Source of the DNA: Microglena sp. YARC
Taxonomy: Eukaryota > Chlorophyta > Chlorophyceae > Chlamydomonadales > Chlamydomonadaceae
Length of the DNA: 64,000 bases
NCBI GenBank assembly: GCA_022414725.1
Contig: CM039465.1
Span: 18,496,495 to 18,560,494, forward strand
Direction: 5' to 3'
Part shown: positions 10,057 to 23,527 of the stretch, in pieces
Numbering within the stretch: position 1 is the first letter of the stretch
Layout: each line of letters begins with the position of its first letter
Program-made: the position numbers and the translations under genes
The notes under the pieces: generated by a model
What the model saw: the letters and a program-made list of their open reading frames with translations, nothing else
What the model was told of the DNA's origin: nothing
Databases searched by the model: none

Positions 10057-13000
10057 GAGGTAAGCTCTGTCCTATTCTCCTGCACTTCGAAGTTTTCAAA
10101 TATCTGTAGCCCGAGCCTGTCTGAGGGTGTCTGGCATGTTGATTCTGGAGCTGGGATGTCAATCACAGGTGATCTGTCTTTGTTCACTGTGTATCATGCT
10201 TCTAAGGATGGGCCAGCAGTTAAATTTGGTGATGGAGTGGTTCAACGGTCGGTGGGTCAGGGATCCATTGTGTTATGTAGTGATTGGTTACCAACATCAA
10301 TCACTTTAACTGATGTTCTCTACATCCCTCACTGTCCGGTGAACCTCCTGTCAGTAAATGCTGTGGCTCATGCTCACAACTGCAAGATTTCTTTTGATAG
10401 TCTTAGTTGTACTGCCACTCAGGGCTCTTCTGTCCTCTGGTCCTTCCCTGCCTCCAGTGATGGTGTGTACAAATTTACCTGTAGGCCTTGTCACACCCCT
10501 CGTGGCCGTTTGTTGAGTGCTGTACATTATCCAGTTTTTGCACTTGATGTTGATGAGGATGGTGGAGTTGTTATCCCTACCACTCCTGAATGGTTGTGGC
10601 ATAGGCGGCTGGGTCACCCTGGCTATGACGCCATGCACAACCTTGTCAGGAAGGGTTTGGTTAAGAACTTACCCCTCACTCTCAAACAGGTGAAAAGCCT
10701 GTCTAAGATCCCATGTGATGCTTGTCAAAAGGCTAAGGCAAAACGTATCCCTTTTCCTAAAGAAAGCCAAACTAAGATCCGTGCACCTTTACAACGCCTT
10801 CACTTGGACATCATGGGGCCACTTCATATTAGGGGCTTGCGTGGGGAGTTTTATGTTCTGTGTCTCACAGACCAATACTCTGGCTATGCTGAAGTATTGT
10901 GCTTGAGGACCAGGGATGAAGCTCCCTTAGCGGTTCAAACTACCATCCTCAGATGGATGACTCAGCTGCATGGTTTTGTTTTCAAGTGTCTCAGATTTGA
11001 CAGGGCTAAGGAATTTATAGTAAAGTGGTTCGAGGATTGGTTAGAATCGGTTGGTGCTGTGCATGAATTATCTATGGCATACACTGCTCAGCAGAATGCA
11101 ACTGTGGAAAGGTACAATGGGGTCTTGCAGAACATAGCTAGGAGTATCCACTTGGAGTCTAAGCTTACTAAGTCTTTCTGGCCCTATGCCTTCCTCGCTG
11201 CTTGTTACCTACGTAACCGGCTGCCCAATCAGGGTGACAAGACTCCTTATGAGTTGTTCTTTGGGGTTCTACCTGATGTGTCGTTGTTGCGTGTGTTTGG
11301 TTGCCCTTGCTATGTTACCTTAGTCAATGGGAAGAAACGCAACAAGCTAGACGAAAGGGCGTTATCTGGTAGACTGGTTGGGTATTCTCTGGTGAGTAAG
11401 GGTTATTTTGTTTGGGTTCCTAAGTTGCGCCAGGTAGTAGAGAGTCGTGATGTACTTTTCTATGAGCAGTTTAGCTATAACTGCATACCTGGGCTGTCCC
11501 CTTATGACGGGTCACCGTATGTTTCTCGCATCCCTGCTGCCATCAACGGACAAATGCCTGATTCTGCGGTTAATGCCATAGATCCCTTACCAACCCCAAT
11601 TGTCGACCGCTGCCCTGGTCATGGGATGAATTTGCGTCCCAGGTCAGGGGCCGATGGTGCTGCATTGCGTGTGAAGGTACTGGACGGGTGGGATTCCGAA
11701 GTTCTTTCAGACGTAAATTTACCCGAATCTCAGGGGGTCGCCAGGCCCTCCTCTGCGCCACGTTTCGTCGGCGAAGCTCTAGGATTAGGACAGCCTCAGG
11801 TCATAGTGGAGCCTGATATAGGTCCACTGTCCACTAGTTGCCACCTCCCGTCCACCTGTTCGGATGGCTCGCGGGCGCTGTTGATCCCTTCGCCTCCTGC
11901 TGTCCCTCGTGGTTTACACCGGACAAGGCATTGTAACGATGTGGCCGTCACCGAGGGTGTGAGTGATGATCTTGAACACTGGTCCGGGTCTGATACTGCG
12001 TATGGCTGGGGTGTTCCGGTCGACCCAGGCTTCGATGACACAGAGGCAAAGAATGCCGGCCTTGTTCAACCAGGCATTAGTGCTGCGCTGGGGGCTTTAC
12101 TACCGGTTACTGCTGATACTGCTGATATCCCCGCTGCTCGTGTACAAGTACACTGCTTGTACGTGGGGGCATACATTTCCACCTCCACTGAACTAACCTT
12201 TAAAGCTGCCATGCTTCCTACCAACCCTGACAGGGATCAATGGCTGCTTGCTATGAAGGATGAGATGGCGTCCCTACATGCCCATGGTACTTGGGCACTC
12301 ACTCCACAGCCTCCTAAGCAGAGGATCCTGTCTGGCAGGTGGTTATTTGTGAAGAAGGTTGGGGTTGATGGTTCTGTGCGCTTCAAGGCACGTTTTGTGG
12401 TCCGTGGTTTTCTGCAGCGTCCTGGGCTGGACTTTCATGACGTATATGCCCCCGTCTCCTCTAAAGCAGGTCTGAGGGTGCTCCTTGCTGCCATCACTCA
12501 TAGGAAGATGTTTGTTCGGCAGCTGGACATCAAGACTGCATTTCTGAATGCTAAGCTAGAACCTGGTCTGGACCTGTACTGCCACCAGCCTGAGGGCTTT
12601 AAGGTACTTGGTCCTAACGGTGTTCCCCTTGTGTGCAAACTGATCAAGTCCCTTTATGGTTTGAAGCAGGCGCCCAGGGCTTGGAGTAGGGATGTCAAGC
12701 GGGTTTTGGTTGCACATGGATTTACTATGTGCAAGGCAGAACCTGCTCTGTATTTTAGGAGGGATTCTATTGGTGGGTGGAGCTATGTCCTGACCTATGT
12801 TGATAATTTTATCTGTGCTTTTAGTGAGCTGGATAGGTATGCTTTGCTGATCAAGGCTATGGAGAAAGCTGGCTGGGAGGTCAAGGAGATGGGTGTACCG
12901 GTTCAGTTCCTCTCTTTGGACATGGCTGTTACACTTGACTCTGACGGCAGGTGTGTTTCAGATCAACCTCTCCCAGCACTCCTACATTGTTGATCTGGTG

Positions 13001-13768
13001 GAGCAGTTTGGTCTTACTGCTGCTGCCAAGCCCAAGTTTGGTGCCCCCATGGCCAAGTCCACCGTCACTGACCCCCCTGGAGACCCCCTGCCCTCTAATA
13101 GCCAGTACCTATCTCTTGTGGGTGCTTTGCTATACCTGGCTACTTGCACCAGGCCTGATATTTCTTTTGCTGTGAGCTACCTGTCCAGGTTTTCTGCTCA
13201 CCCTACCGTTCCCCTCTGGGGGGCAGCCAAGCGTTTGCTCTTGTATTTGAGATCACATTCCCACCTGGGACTCACTTACACCCACAGCCCTGAGTTCTCT
13301 TTTACTGTCTTTAGTGACTCATCCTTTGCTGATAATGGGTCTGACAGGATGTCTCAGACTGGCTTTGCTGTGCTTGCTGGGGGGTGCATAGTGAACTGGA
13401 TGAGCAAGAGGCAGCCCACTGTTGCCATTAGCTCTAGTGAGGCTGAGTATCAGGCCCTGTCTCAGACTGCCAGGGAGGTGCAATGGTTGAAGAAGTTGAG
13501 GGTGGATCTGGGTCTGCCTTGTGACCTGGTTACGATCCAGGGTGACAACTTAGGGTCTCTGAGTTGGGCCAATGACTGGCAGCTACTCCCTCGCAACAAA
13601 CACATTGATGTTATTCATCACTACATCAAGGAGCTGGTGGAGGATGGCCAACTGGATGTTGCCTATGTTAACACTAAGGACAACTGTGCTGACCCCTTCA
13701 CCAAGCCCCTTGATCCTGCTGTGTTCTGGCGGTTTGTCCGAATGCTTGGAATGACCGCTTCTCCTTAG
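10057..13768 (+). pseudogene. pol: Ty1/copia pol, copy B, one frameshift
   Basis: This is the most intact pol of the three. The frame runs from after TAG 10054-10056 (first ATG 10156) through protease DSGAG, WHRRLGH...CDACQKAK, integrase D-D-E (HLDIMGP, RFDRAKEF, NATVERYN) and RT. It breaks at an extra T near 12957, in a GTGTTT run where copies A and C read GTGTT. The downstream frame (from about 12950 to 13768) carries the end of RT, RNase H (SDSSFAD, SSSEAEYQAL, QGDN) and ADPFTKPL. RT has LDIKTAFLNA and YGLKQAPRAW, but the active-site box reads YVDN, lacking the second catalytic Asp. The single break is in a homopolymer and could be a consensus error. The YVDN change is shared by all copies and is not. 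Confidence 0.9.
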
Positions 13769-14004
13769 GGTCATTTTTTTTTCTGGTTACATCGGTTTCT
13801 TTGGTTATCATTGTTTGGCATTAGGTTCCTATTCCCGGATCGGATTTTCTATACCGTTGTTACCCATCTTTGATATTCGGTTTTCATCTTTTTCTAACTT
13901 GGCAAATTTTTGTTTTTTGCCTTGTTTCATTCCTTCCTATAACCCTTTGGGTTCCATTTGGAGTTCTCTCGATTTTTCGGAGTTCTTTGATTTTTTTTTT
14001 AATC

Positions 14005-14569
14005 TGTTACATATAGTTCTATGTCCCCAGAGCCATAGGTGGAGAAGTAGTATTGTATGTCACCTGTGTCATAGGTGGAGTGTCAGCATGAATTGCGGTG
14101 CTCTCACGCGTTTTATAACTTGGTGACTAACTATGTACTTCCTTAGAACTATCGGCTCTGCCAGTACTGTGCCAGCTTCCCGTAGTGACAGCTTCCCGTA
14201 GACTGAGTCATCCTTGAGTGACTCAGTGACAGCTTCCTGTTAGCTGCGTCACCGGTCTAGCCTGTACCCTGTTAGGTTCCTGGCTGCCACCCCTTTCACC
14301 ACTGGTGCCCCTTGATGGGTCTCCTGTGCTTGTAACGTTATTCTCGTCTCCGTGTATAGATTGGTGCGTCTGTTCCGCTGCTTTCATCTCTGTCTACTCT
14401 ACGGAGTGCATACAAGCTGATAAATATACTCGGTCGCTGTCAACTTTCATGGTTGCTCTGCCCAGGTGAAGTAGCAGCCCGTTCTCTACCTAGGAAGTAC
14501 GTAAGACGGGGCTCCCGTACTACCACGCCCCGCCAGACATTATCATATCTCTACGTAAGCAAAGTAACA
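14005..14569 (+). repeat. Candidate LTR, copy B
   Basis: Equivalent of 4483-5047: 565 bp, TGTTAC start, GTAACA end. It contains the 115 bp dispersed repeat at 14432-14546 on the minus strand. The reservations for copy A apply, chiefly that no partner copy is seen before gag. Confidence 0.25.
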
Positions 14570-17461
14570 TACCACAAAAAATCTGCGTTTGAGACGTGAG
14601 AAGTAACGTTTTGAACATCCCTGATGAACATTTGCGACAGAATCACACCAGATGAAACTTCCAGCCTCTGGACCAAGGCTTTATCAAACAGGATTTGAAC
14701 AATTTAAGCAATTTAAATTTGAACAATGAACATTCCAGAAATGACACACAAGTATGACATTTCAGCCATTCACGTTAAATTCATTCAACAGTCAACACCG
14801 GTACACCTGGACAAGTTTTTAAACTGCCTAATCCGCTTAGTTGGCCCCCTGGTTTCCGCGGGGATCGCACTGGAGGACTTGGCATTGGAAGATGGTGAGC
14901 AGCCCGGAGTTGGCCGAAAACCCATGTAACAATCTAATCCAATCCAACACATGCCACAAGTCCATGATCTTGCCATGACCTTAACACATGCTCCGTAGGA
15001 ATCACACGGGGGGACTTGGAATTGGAAGACGGTGGGCATCCCAGAGTTTGCTGAAAAACAATGTAACAATCCAATCCAATCCAATCCAACACATGCCACG
15101 AGTCCATGTCCTTGCCACAACCTCCACAAAAGTTACCTTGGGTGCAGGTCCTATCTCCTACTGAGAACTAAGCCAGCTGCTTTCAAATAGGCGTTTATTG
15201 AGTATGAGTTTCCTGTATCAGTTAAAGGCTCTTGAGCCTATTTGGCTATCCCTGGACTATACAAATACATCCATGCATACATGAGTGTGGCTTTGCGTGC
15301 AATCCTTGCCTTCGTGGGCAATCTCCTCTGGGCAGCATTGGAGTCCCTGAGGTGAGGGTCATATACAAAACATATAAATAGATGGCGAGCAGCCAAATTG
15401 CTGGCTAGAGCCAAGTATCCAAGTCCAAGTTCAAATATGAAATACATCAATAAACATGCCATATACACATACATAGGTATATGCATAGGTAGGTACATAT
15501 ACATAGGTATATGCATATATAGGTTCATATACAGATACATAGGTATTTGTATAGGTAGGTATATATACACATACACAGGTATATGTATAGGTAGGTATAT
15601 ATACACAAATGTAGGTATATATATACAAAGGTATATGTATAGGTATGTGTATATACACGTACATAGGTATATGTATAGGTAGGTATATATACACATACAT
15701 AGGAATATGTATATATAGGTACATATACAGATACATAGGTATGCGAATGCATTCTATATTCGAGAGTGTGGTGTAGTAGTGTTTATCCCACCCATGTGAT
15801 TAATCTGCCAGCAGATGGTACTCCTTTTGAAAAATAACTTTACCTGCGTCATTGCATTCGGTACCCAGGAGAATGGCTTAGCAGCGTTATACTACATATG
15901 TTTACTCTGCCAGCAGATGGTACTCCTCTTGAAAAAGAAACATACCCGCGCCATTGCGTTCTGTATTCAGGAGAGCGGTGTAGCAGTTCTTTACTACCCA
16001 TGCTTAATCTGCCAGCAGATGGCACTCCTTTTGAAAAAGAAATACTCTCACCAGCAACAGAGCTCTGTAGCTTGCTTACTGCCAGGCACTCCCTTGAAAT
16101 CATAAAACACAGTGATCAGGGAGGCTTCACACCTTGAGCTACCTAAACTAAGGTTTAACATCATTAAACACAGCGATCAGGGAGGCTTCACACCTTGAGC
16201 TACCTAAACTAAGGTTTAACATCATTAAACACAGCGATCAGGGAGGCTTCACACCTTGAGCTACCTAAACTAAGGTTTAACATCATTAAACACAGCGATC
16301 AGGGAGGCTTCACACCTTGAGCTACCTAAACTAAGGTTTAACATCATTAAACACAGCGATCAGGGAGGCTTCACACCTTGAGCTACCTAAACTAAGGTCC
16401 AACATCACATAACACAGTGATCAGGGAGGCTTCACAGCTTGTGCTACCTGAACCTTCATGTCATACAACACAGCGATCAGGTAGGCTTCACACGTAGTGC
16501 TACATAAACAAAGGTTAAACATCATAAGACACAATGATCAGGGAGGCTTCACACTTAGTGCTACCTAAACCTTCATGTCATACAACACAGCGATCAGGGA
16601 GGCTTCACACTTAGTGCTACCTAAACCTTCATGTCATACAACACAGCGATCAGGGAGGCTTCACACTTAGTGCTACCTAAACCTTCATGTCATACACCAC
16701 AGCGATCAGGGAGGCTTCACACTTAGTACCTACCTAAGCGAAGGTTTAGCATCATAAAACACAGTGATCAGGGAGGCTTCACACTTAGTGCTACTAAAAC
16801 CTTCATGTCATAAAACACAGTGATCAGGGAGGCTTGATATCTTGTATTACCTAGACTACGGCTTAATATCATAAAACACGGTAGCCAGGGAGGCTTCCTG
16901 TCTTGCGCTACCTCAACCAAGGTTTAACATCATGAAACATAGTGATCAGGGAGGCTTCACATCGTAAAACACATACAGTGATCAGTGAGGCTTCATATCG
17001 TGTGCTACCTAGACTGTCCAGCTGAGGCTGAGGTCATCCATTCGCTCCATGGGAATGTAAACTTTTGATGGGTCTAGGTGGTTGGCCCCAGTGCAAGCAA
17101 ATGGGCTGGCCCCCTCAACCTCACGCCTCGTAATAGTGCGTACTATTGATTTATTATTCTGGGCGGGACATCGGTTATCCGAACTTAACGACACATCCAG
17201 ACCCATCCACGCTCAATGGGAATCCACCCTTAGAAGGGGTTGCTGCTTGGGCAGTATAGGGGTCCTGCCCCTTAGCAGTACACGATCTACGAATCGATAG
17301 CGTAGGTACAACACTGTTAAGATATTCTGACACTATCGTACAATATATCGTACGATATCGCATGGTATATCACCCGGTAATCTTGGGGACCAATACAATT
17401 TTGACATCCCTACATAAAATTCAGATGAAGAGATCATATCAGCACTACTGGACATTTGCCA
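14570..17461. repeat. Inter-element repeat block, copy B
   Basis: Same order as copy A: two-copy 125 bp repeat (about 14858-15122), ATAC/GTAT tract (15456-15747), three-copy 102 bp repeat (about 15783-16081), 57-62 bp minisatellite (16091-17011), then a unique spacer with the ATATCGTACGATAT palindrome near 17345. The block ends at the CATTTGCCAA junction at about 17462. I see no gene in it. Differences from copy A are isolated substitutions and short indels. Confidence 0.85.
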
Positions 17462-17725
17462 ATTGTGAAACTCACTGATAAAAATGGTGTTCCATGGACG
17501 CGCGGGATCCGCAGCGTCATTGTTAGCAATGGCTGCGACTTTGTCTAACCAAAAGAGGTCAAGGTTCCTTCAGATTGGCTAGATGATTGCGCGCCAGCGG
17601 CCTTTGCTGCTGGAGAGGAGGATCCTTCCGCCATCGTGGAAGTAACCCCCCCCGATCAATCCTCCAACTTTACGGTTCCTTCTCGTATTGTTCGACGCCT
17701 CTCCCCTGCAGTTGAGGATGTTCTG

Positions 17726-19219
17726 ATGAATCTGTGTTGTGTACAGACACAAATCATTCGGTACGCAACAGAGCCGAAGCCTCCCACTGCCCGCTTCAGC
17801 GAAGATGATGACTTTTCTGAGGGTACTGATGATGATGATGACTTGAAGAGTGCTACGAGTGCTGACTTCGGTGGAGTGACTCCGTCGGCTGCTGCTACTC
17901 GAGTATTTGAGACTTCTATAGTTTCGCCGGTTTATGAGCCTGCTCCTCAGTATGCGCCTCCGCCTGTGTCGTCGCCTGAGTTTAAGCCCGAGCCTTCGTC
18001 TGCGCCTCCGCTTGTACCTCCTCCCCTGGTTCACCCGGATGTGGCCAAGCCGACTTTGATGAGGAGCTCTGCTTCTTTCACCTCTGCATCTGTTCCCATG
18101 GAGCGTGGCCTCCCTGGCTACCATACTCGTGCTCGTGAAGCTGCTGCTTCTTCTGCCCGCACATCTGCTGCTGGTCCCTCGCAGGAGCCCCCTCCGCCTC
18201 CGCCGGTGGAGCTTCCTCCTGCCCCTGGCCCTCCTCCTGCTTTGCCTTCGCTGTCATGCGAGTCTTGGGAGCATCTGCTCACTGGAGGACCTCCTCCGAA
18301 TCTGCAGCTGAAGCACTTCCGTCTGATCAACCAAGCTCGACGTGATGGTGAGTCCATGAACCGCACTCTGTACGGTCGGATGGACATGCAAGCTACTATG
18401 GCTAATGTGAGTGTAAAGCTGAAACATCGCCGAGTGATGCCATTCTCTGAGCTGGGTTCCCAGTGTCGGTCCTTTCTTGGTCCAGTCACTTCCGGGATCA
18501 GATATCCCCCTGATAATGGTGTCTCCTTTGGTGGCGTGAGGCGTAGGGATCATGAAAGGCTAGGTTACCAGTTTGTGAAAGTTCCCATCCCTTTCTGTCC
18601 GGTTAACCCTGATTTCGAGTTGGTAGTGAGTGTTGCGAGGTCCCTGCCTGAGATTAGGACCTTAGATGACCAGCGCGCCTATGACGCTGGTCTTGCTGCT
18701 GAGTATTTTTTGGATATTCGTAAGTCTTTGGCTCCTCTGACCCCTGCTCCTGCTGCTGGATCTTCGGCCTCTCATGGTGAGTCTCGGGTGGATCCTGCAC
18801 TGTTGGGTTTCAGTGCCCTGCCCCTGGACCGTCAGGAGTTCATGTGCTTAACCATGATGCTCGCGAACATGGAGGATGATATGGTCAAGGTATACCAGGA
18901 CTTTGCCAAACCTCGGGATATCTTTCTTGATATCCAGAAGAGGCAGTCCGATGCCCTTGCCTCTAGAGTCCCTCTCATGCGCGCCGAGCTTCTTGGTGCA
19001 CACATGGGCCCTGCTGACCGCGTAGATGACTTCTTTCGCAAGGTCCGCGGTCTCTGCACTGACCTCCGCAGTGCTGGGCATCCGGTGACTCAGCGTCACG
19101 CCATGGAAACTATAGTTCAGGGTATCCGTCTGATCCGCTTTGAGTCGCTGCGGATCAAGTATGGTACGTTGTTAGCTAATAGACAGCCTGTTGGGTACTG
19201 GTCTTGTCTTGACGAATAG
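17726..19219 (+). CDS. gag: Copia gag open frame, unit B/C junction
   Basis: Second complete gag frame, with the same predicted product as 8204-9697: acidic Pro-rich N-terminal half, folded C-terminal half with METIVQGI and YGTLLANR, ending in TAG 19217-19219. The upstream out-of-frame ATG is at 17484. I see no codon that distinguishes its product from the first copy, which points to recent duplication or strong homogenisation. Confidence 0.7.
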   Translation: MNLCCVQTQIIRYATEPKPPTARFSEDDDFSEGTDDDDDLKSATSADFGGVTPSAAATRVFETSIVSPVYEPAPQYAPPPVSSPEFKPEPSSAPPLVPPPLVHPDVAKPTLMRSSASFTSASVPMERGLPGYHTRAREAAASSARTSAAGPSQEPPPPPPVELPPAPGPPPALPSLSCESWEHLLTGGPPPNLQLKHFRLINQARRDGESMNRTLYGRMDMQATMANVSVKLKHRRVMPFSELGSQCRSFLGPVTSGIRYPPDNGVSFGGVRRRDHERLGYQFVKVPIPFCPVNPDFELVVSVARSLPEIRTLDDQRAYDAGLAAEYFLDIRKSLAPLTPAPAAGSSASHGESRVDPALLGFSALPLDRQEFMCLTMMLANMEDDMVKVYQDFAKPRDIFLDIQKRQSDALASRVPLMRAELLGAHMGPADRVDDFFRKVRGLCTDLRSAGHPVTQRHAMETIVQGIRLIRFESLRIKYGTLLANRQPVGYWSCLDE

Positions 19220-19581
19220 AGGTCTCTCGACATCTTGAACATAGCTCTCCCCAAGTCCGACTCCAGGCATCCTGGTTGGTCCCGGGACGCTCCCCAGGTT
19301 CCTGCCAATGCTGCATTTCAGCGTGGGCAGGGATCTGGTTCTCAGGGTTCCGGTTCCCTCAAGAGACGTCTGGATTGCACTTGGGGCCCATGCCCCAGCA
19401 AGACGACCCACTCGGAGGATCGCTGTTTTACGAAGCACCCGCACCTGCGAAGGACCAGGCCTGGTACGGTACGGTTACTGCTCCAGTGCCCATTGCCTTG
19501 GCCCTTCCGGGTGCGCTTACTCCGAAGCAGCTGTCCTCCCTGCAGGCCCAGATTGATGGGTTTGCTATGGCCAAGAAATAG
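19220..19581 (+). pseudogene. Gag-pol connector with zinc-knuckle-like motif, copy C
   Basis: Matches the copy A connector, including the longer GGTACGGTACGG form near 19463. The zinc-knuckle-like pattern, the frame change after it and the TAG at 19579-19581 are all present, so the gag-pol barrier is common to the whole array. Confidence 0.6.
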
Positions 19582-22500
19582 GAGGTAAGCTCTGTCCTAT
19601 TCTCCTGCACTTCGAAGTTTTCAAATATCTGTAGCCCGAGCCTGTCTGAGGGTGTCTGGCATGTTGATTCTGGAGCTGGGATGTCAATCACAGGTGATCT
19701 GTCTTTGTTCACTGTGTATCATGCTTCTAAGGATGGGCCAGCAGTTAAATTTGGTGATGGAGTGGTTCAACGGTCGGTGGGTCAGGGATCCATTGTGTTA
19801 TGTAGTGATTGGTTACCAACATCAATCACTTTAACTGATGTTCTCTACATCCCTCACTGTCCGGTGAACCTCCTGTCAGTAAATGCTGTGGCTCATGCTC
19901 ACAACTGCAAGATTTCTTTTGATAGTCTTAGTTGTACTGCCACTCAGGGCTCTTCTGTCCTCTGGTCCTTCCCTGCCTCCAGTGATGGTGTGTACAAATT
20001 TACCTGTAGGCCTTGTCACACCCCTCGTGGCCGTTTGTTGAGTGCTGTACATTATCCAGTTTTTGCACTTGATGTTGATGAGGATGGTGGAGTTGTTATC
20101 CCTACCACTCCTGAATGGTTGTGGCATAGGCGGCTGGGTCACCCTGGCTATGACGCCATGCACAACCTTGTCAGGAAGGGTTTGGTTAAGAACTTACCCC
20201 TCACTCTCAAACAGGTGAAAAGCCTGTCTAAGATCCCATGTGATGCTTGTCAAAAGGCTAAGGCAAAACGTATCCCTTTTCCTAAAGAAAGCCAAACTAA
20301 GATCCGTGCACCTTTACAACGCCTTCACTTGGACATCATGGGGCCACTTCATATTAGGGGCTTGCGTGGGGAGTTTTATGTTCTGTGTCTCACAGACCAA
20401 TACTCTGGCTATGCTGAAGTATTGTGCTTGAGGACCAGGGATGAAGCTCCCTTAGCGGTTCAAACTACCATCCTCAGATGGATGACTCAGCTGCATGGTT
20501 TTGTTTTCAAGTGTCTCAGATTTGACAGGGCTAAGGAATTTATAGTAAAGTGGTTCGAGGATTGGTTAGAATCGGTTGGTGCTGTGCATGAATTATCTAT
20601 GGCATACACTGCTCAGCAGAATGCAACTGTGGAAAGGTACAATGGGGTCTTGCAGAACATAGCTAGGAGTATCCACTTGGAGTCTAAGCTTACTAAGTCT
20701 TTCTGGCCCTATGCCTTCCTCGCTGCTTGTTACCTACGTAACCGGCTGCCCAATCAGGGTGACAAGACTCCTTATGAGTTGTTCTTTGGGGTTCTACCTG
20801 ATGTGTCGTTGTTGCGTGTGTTTGGTTGCCCTTGCTATGTTACCTTAGTCAATGGGAAGAAACGCAACAAGCTAGACGAAAGGGCGTTATCTGGTAGACT
20901 GGTTGGGTATTCTCTGGTGAGTAAGGGTTATTTTGTTTGGGTTCCTAAGTTGCGCCAGGTAGTAGAGAGTCGTGATGTACTTTTCTATGAGCAGTTTAGC
21001 TATAACTGCATACCTGGGCTGTCCCCTTATGACGGGTCACCGTATGTTTCTCGCATCCCTGCTGCCATCAACGGACAAATGCCTGATTCTGCGGTTAATG
21101 CCTTAGATCCCTTACCAACCCCAATTGTCGACCGCTGCCCTGGTCATGGGATGAATTTGCGTCCCAGGTCAGGGGCCGATGGTGCTGCATTGCGTGTGAA
21201 GGTACTGGACGGGTGGGATTCCGAAGTTCTTTCAGACGTAAATTTACCCGAATCTCAGGGGGTCGCCAGGCCCTCCTCTGCGCCACGTTTCGTCGGCGAA
21301 GCTCTAGGATTAGGACAGCCTCAGGTCATAGTGGAGCCTGATATAGGTCCACTGTCCACTAGTTGCCACCTCCCGTCCACCTGTTCGGATGGCTCGCGGG
21401 CGCTGTTGATCCCTTCGCCTCCTGCTGTCCCTCGTGGTTTACACCGGACAAGGCATTGTAACGATGTGGCCGTCACCGAGGGTGTGAGTGATGATCTTGA
21501 ACACTGGTCCGGGTCTGATACTGCGTATGGCTGGGGTGTTCCGGTCGACCCAGGCTTCGATGACACAGAGGCAAAGAATGCCGGCCTTGTTCAACCAGGC
21601 ATTAGTGCTGCGCTGGGGGCTTTACTACCGGTTACTGCTGATACTGCTGATATCCCCGCTGCTCGTGTACAAGTACACTGCTTGTACGTGGGGGCATACA
21701 TTTCCACCTCCACTGAACTAACCTTTAAAGCTGCCATGCTTCCTACCAACCCTGACAGGGATCAATGGCTGCTTGCTATGAAGGATGAGATGGCGTCCCT
21801 ACATGCCCATGGTACTTGGGCACTCACTCCACAGCCTCCTAAGCAGAGGATCCTGTCTGGCAGGTGGTTATTTGTGAAGAAGTTGGGGTTGATGGTTCTG
21901 TGCGCTTCCAAGCACGTTTTGTGGTCCGTGGTTTTCTGCAGCGTCCTGGGCTGGACTTTCATGACGTATATGCCCCCGTCTCCTCTAAAGCAGGTCTGAG
22001 GGTGCTCCTTGCTGCCATCACTCATAGGAAGATGTTTGTTCGGCAGCTGGACATCAAGACTGCATTTCTGAATGCTAAGCTAGAACCTGGTCTGGACCTG
22101 TACTGCCACCAGCCTGAGGGCTTTAAGGTACTTGGTCCTAACGGTGTTCCCCTTGTGTGCAAACTGATCAAGTCCCTTTATGGTTTGAAGCAGGCGCCCA
22201 GGGCTTGGAGTAGGGATGTCAAGCGGGTTTTGGTTGCACATGGATTTACTATGTGCAAGGCAGAACCTGCTCTGTATTTTAGGAGGGATTCTATTGGTGG
22301 GTGGAGCTATGTCCTGACCTATGTTGATAATTTTATCTGTGCTTTTAGTGAGCTGGATAGGTATGCTTTGCTGATCAAGGCTATGGAGAAAGCTGGCTGG
22401 GAGGTCAAGGAGATGGGTGTACCGGTTCAGTTCCTCTCTTTGGACATGGCTGTTACACTTGACTCTGACGGCAGGTGTGTTCAGATCAACCTCTCCCAGC

Positions 22501-23290
22501 ACTCCTACATTGTTGATCTGGTGGAGCAGTTTGGTCTTACTGCTGCTGCCAAGCCCAAGTTTGGTGCCCCCATGGCCAAGTCCACCGTCACTGACCCCCC
22601 TGGAGACCCCCTGCCCTCTAATAGCCAGTACCTATCTCTTGTGGGTGCTTTGCTATACCTGGCTACTTGCACCAGGCCTGATATTTCTTTTGCTGTGAGC
22701 TACCTGTCCAGGTTTTCTGCTCACCCTACCGTTCCCCTCTGGGGGGCAGCCAAGCGTTTGCTCTTGTATTTGAGATCACATTCCCACCTGGGACTCACTT
22801 ACACCCACAGCCCTGAGTTCTCTTTTACTGTCTTTAGTGACTCATCCTTTGCTGATAATGGGTCTGACAGGAGTCTCAGACTGGCTTTGCTGTGCTTGCT
22901 GGGGGGTGCATAGTGAACTGGATGAGCAAGAGGCAGCCCACTGTTGCCATTAGCTCTAGTGAGGCTGAGTATCAGGCCCTGTCTCAGACTGCCAGGGAGG
23001 TGCAATGGTTGAAGAAGTTGAGGGTGGATCTGGGTCTGCCTTGTGACCTGGTTACGATCCAGGGTGACAACTTAGGGTCTCTGAGTTGGGCCAATGACTG
23101 GCAGCTACTCCCTCGCAACAAGCACATTGATGTTATTCATCACTACATCAAGGAGCTGGTGGAGGATGGCCAACTGGATGTTGCCTATGTTAACACTAAG
23201 GACAACTGTGCTGACCCCTTCACCAAGCCCCTTGATCCTGCTGTGTTCTGGCGGTTTGTCCGAATGCTTGGAATGACCGCTTCTCCTTAG
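19582..23290 (+). pseudogene. pol: Ty1/copia pol, copy C, two frameshifts
   Basis: Protease, GAG-pre-integrase and integrase are intact in one frame from the first ATG at 19681. A missing G near 21883 (AAGAAGTT where copy B has AAGAAGGTT) breaks the frame at the start of RT. The RT part then reads from about 21880 to a second one-base loss near 22872, in the RNase H region after SDSSFAD. The remainder, with SSSEAEYQAL, QGDN and ADPFTKPL, ends at TAG 23288-23290. The RT box is again YVDN. The breaks differ from those of copies A and B and again lie in short repeats of one base. Confidence 0.9.
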
Positions 23291-23527
23291 GGTCATTTTT
23301 TTTTTCTGGTTACATCGGTTTCTTTGGTTATCATTGTTTGGCATTAGGTTCCTATTCCCGGATCGGATTTTCTATACCGTTGTTACCCATCTTTGATATT
23401 CGGTTTTCATCTTTTTCTAACTTGGCAAATTTTTGTTTTTTTGCCTTGTTTCATTCCTTCCTATAACCCTTTGGGTTCCATTTGGAGTTCTCTCGATTTT
23501 TCGGAGTTCTTTGATTTTTTTTTAATC

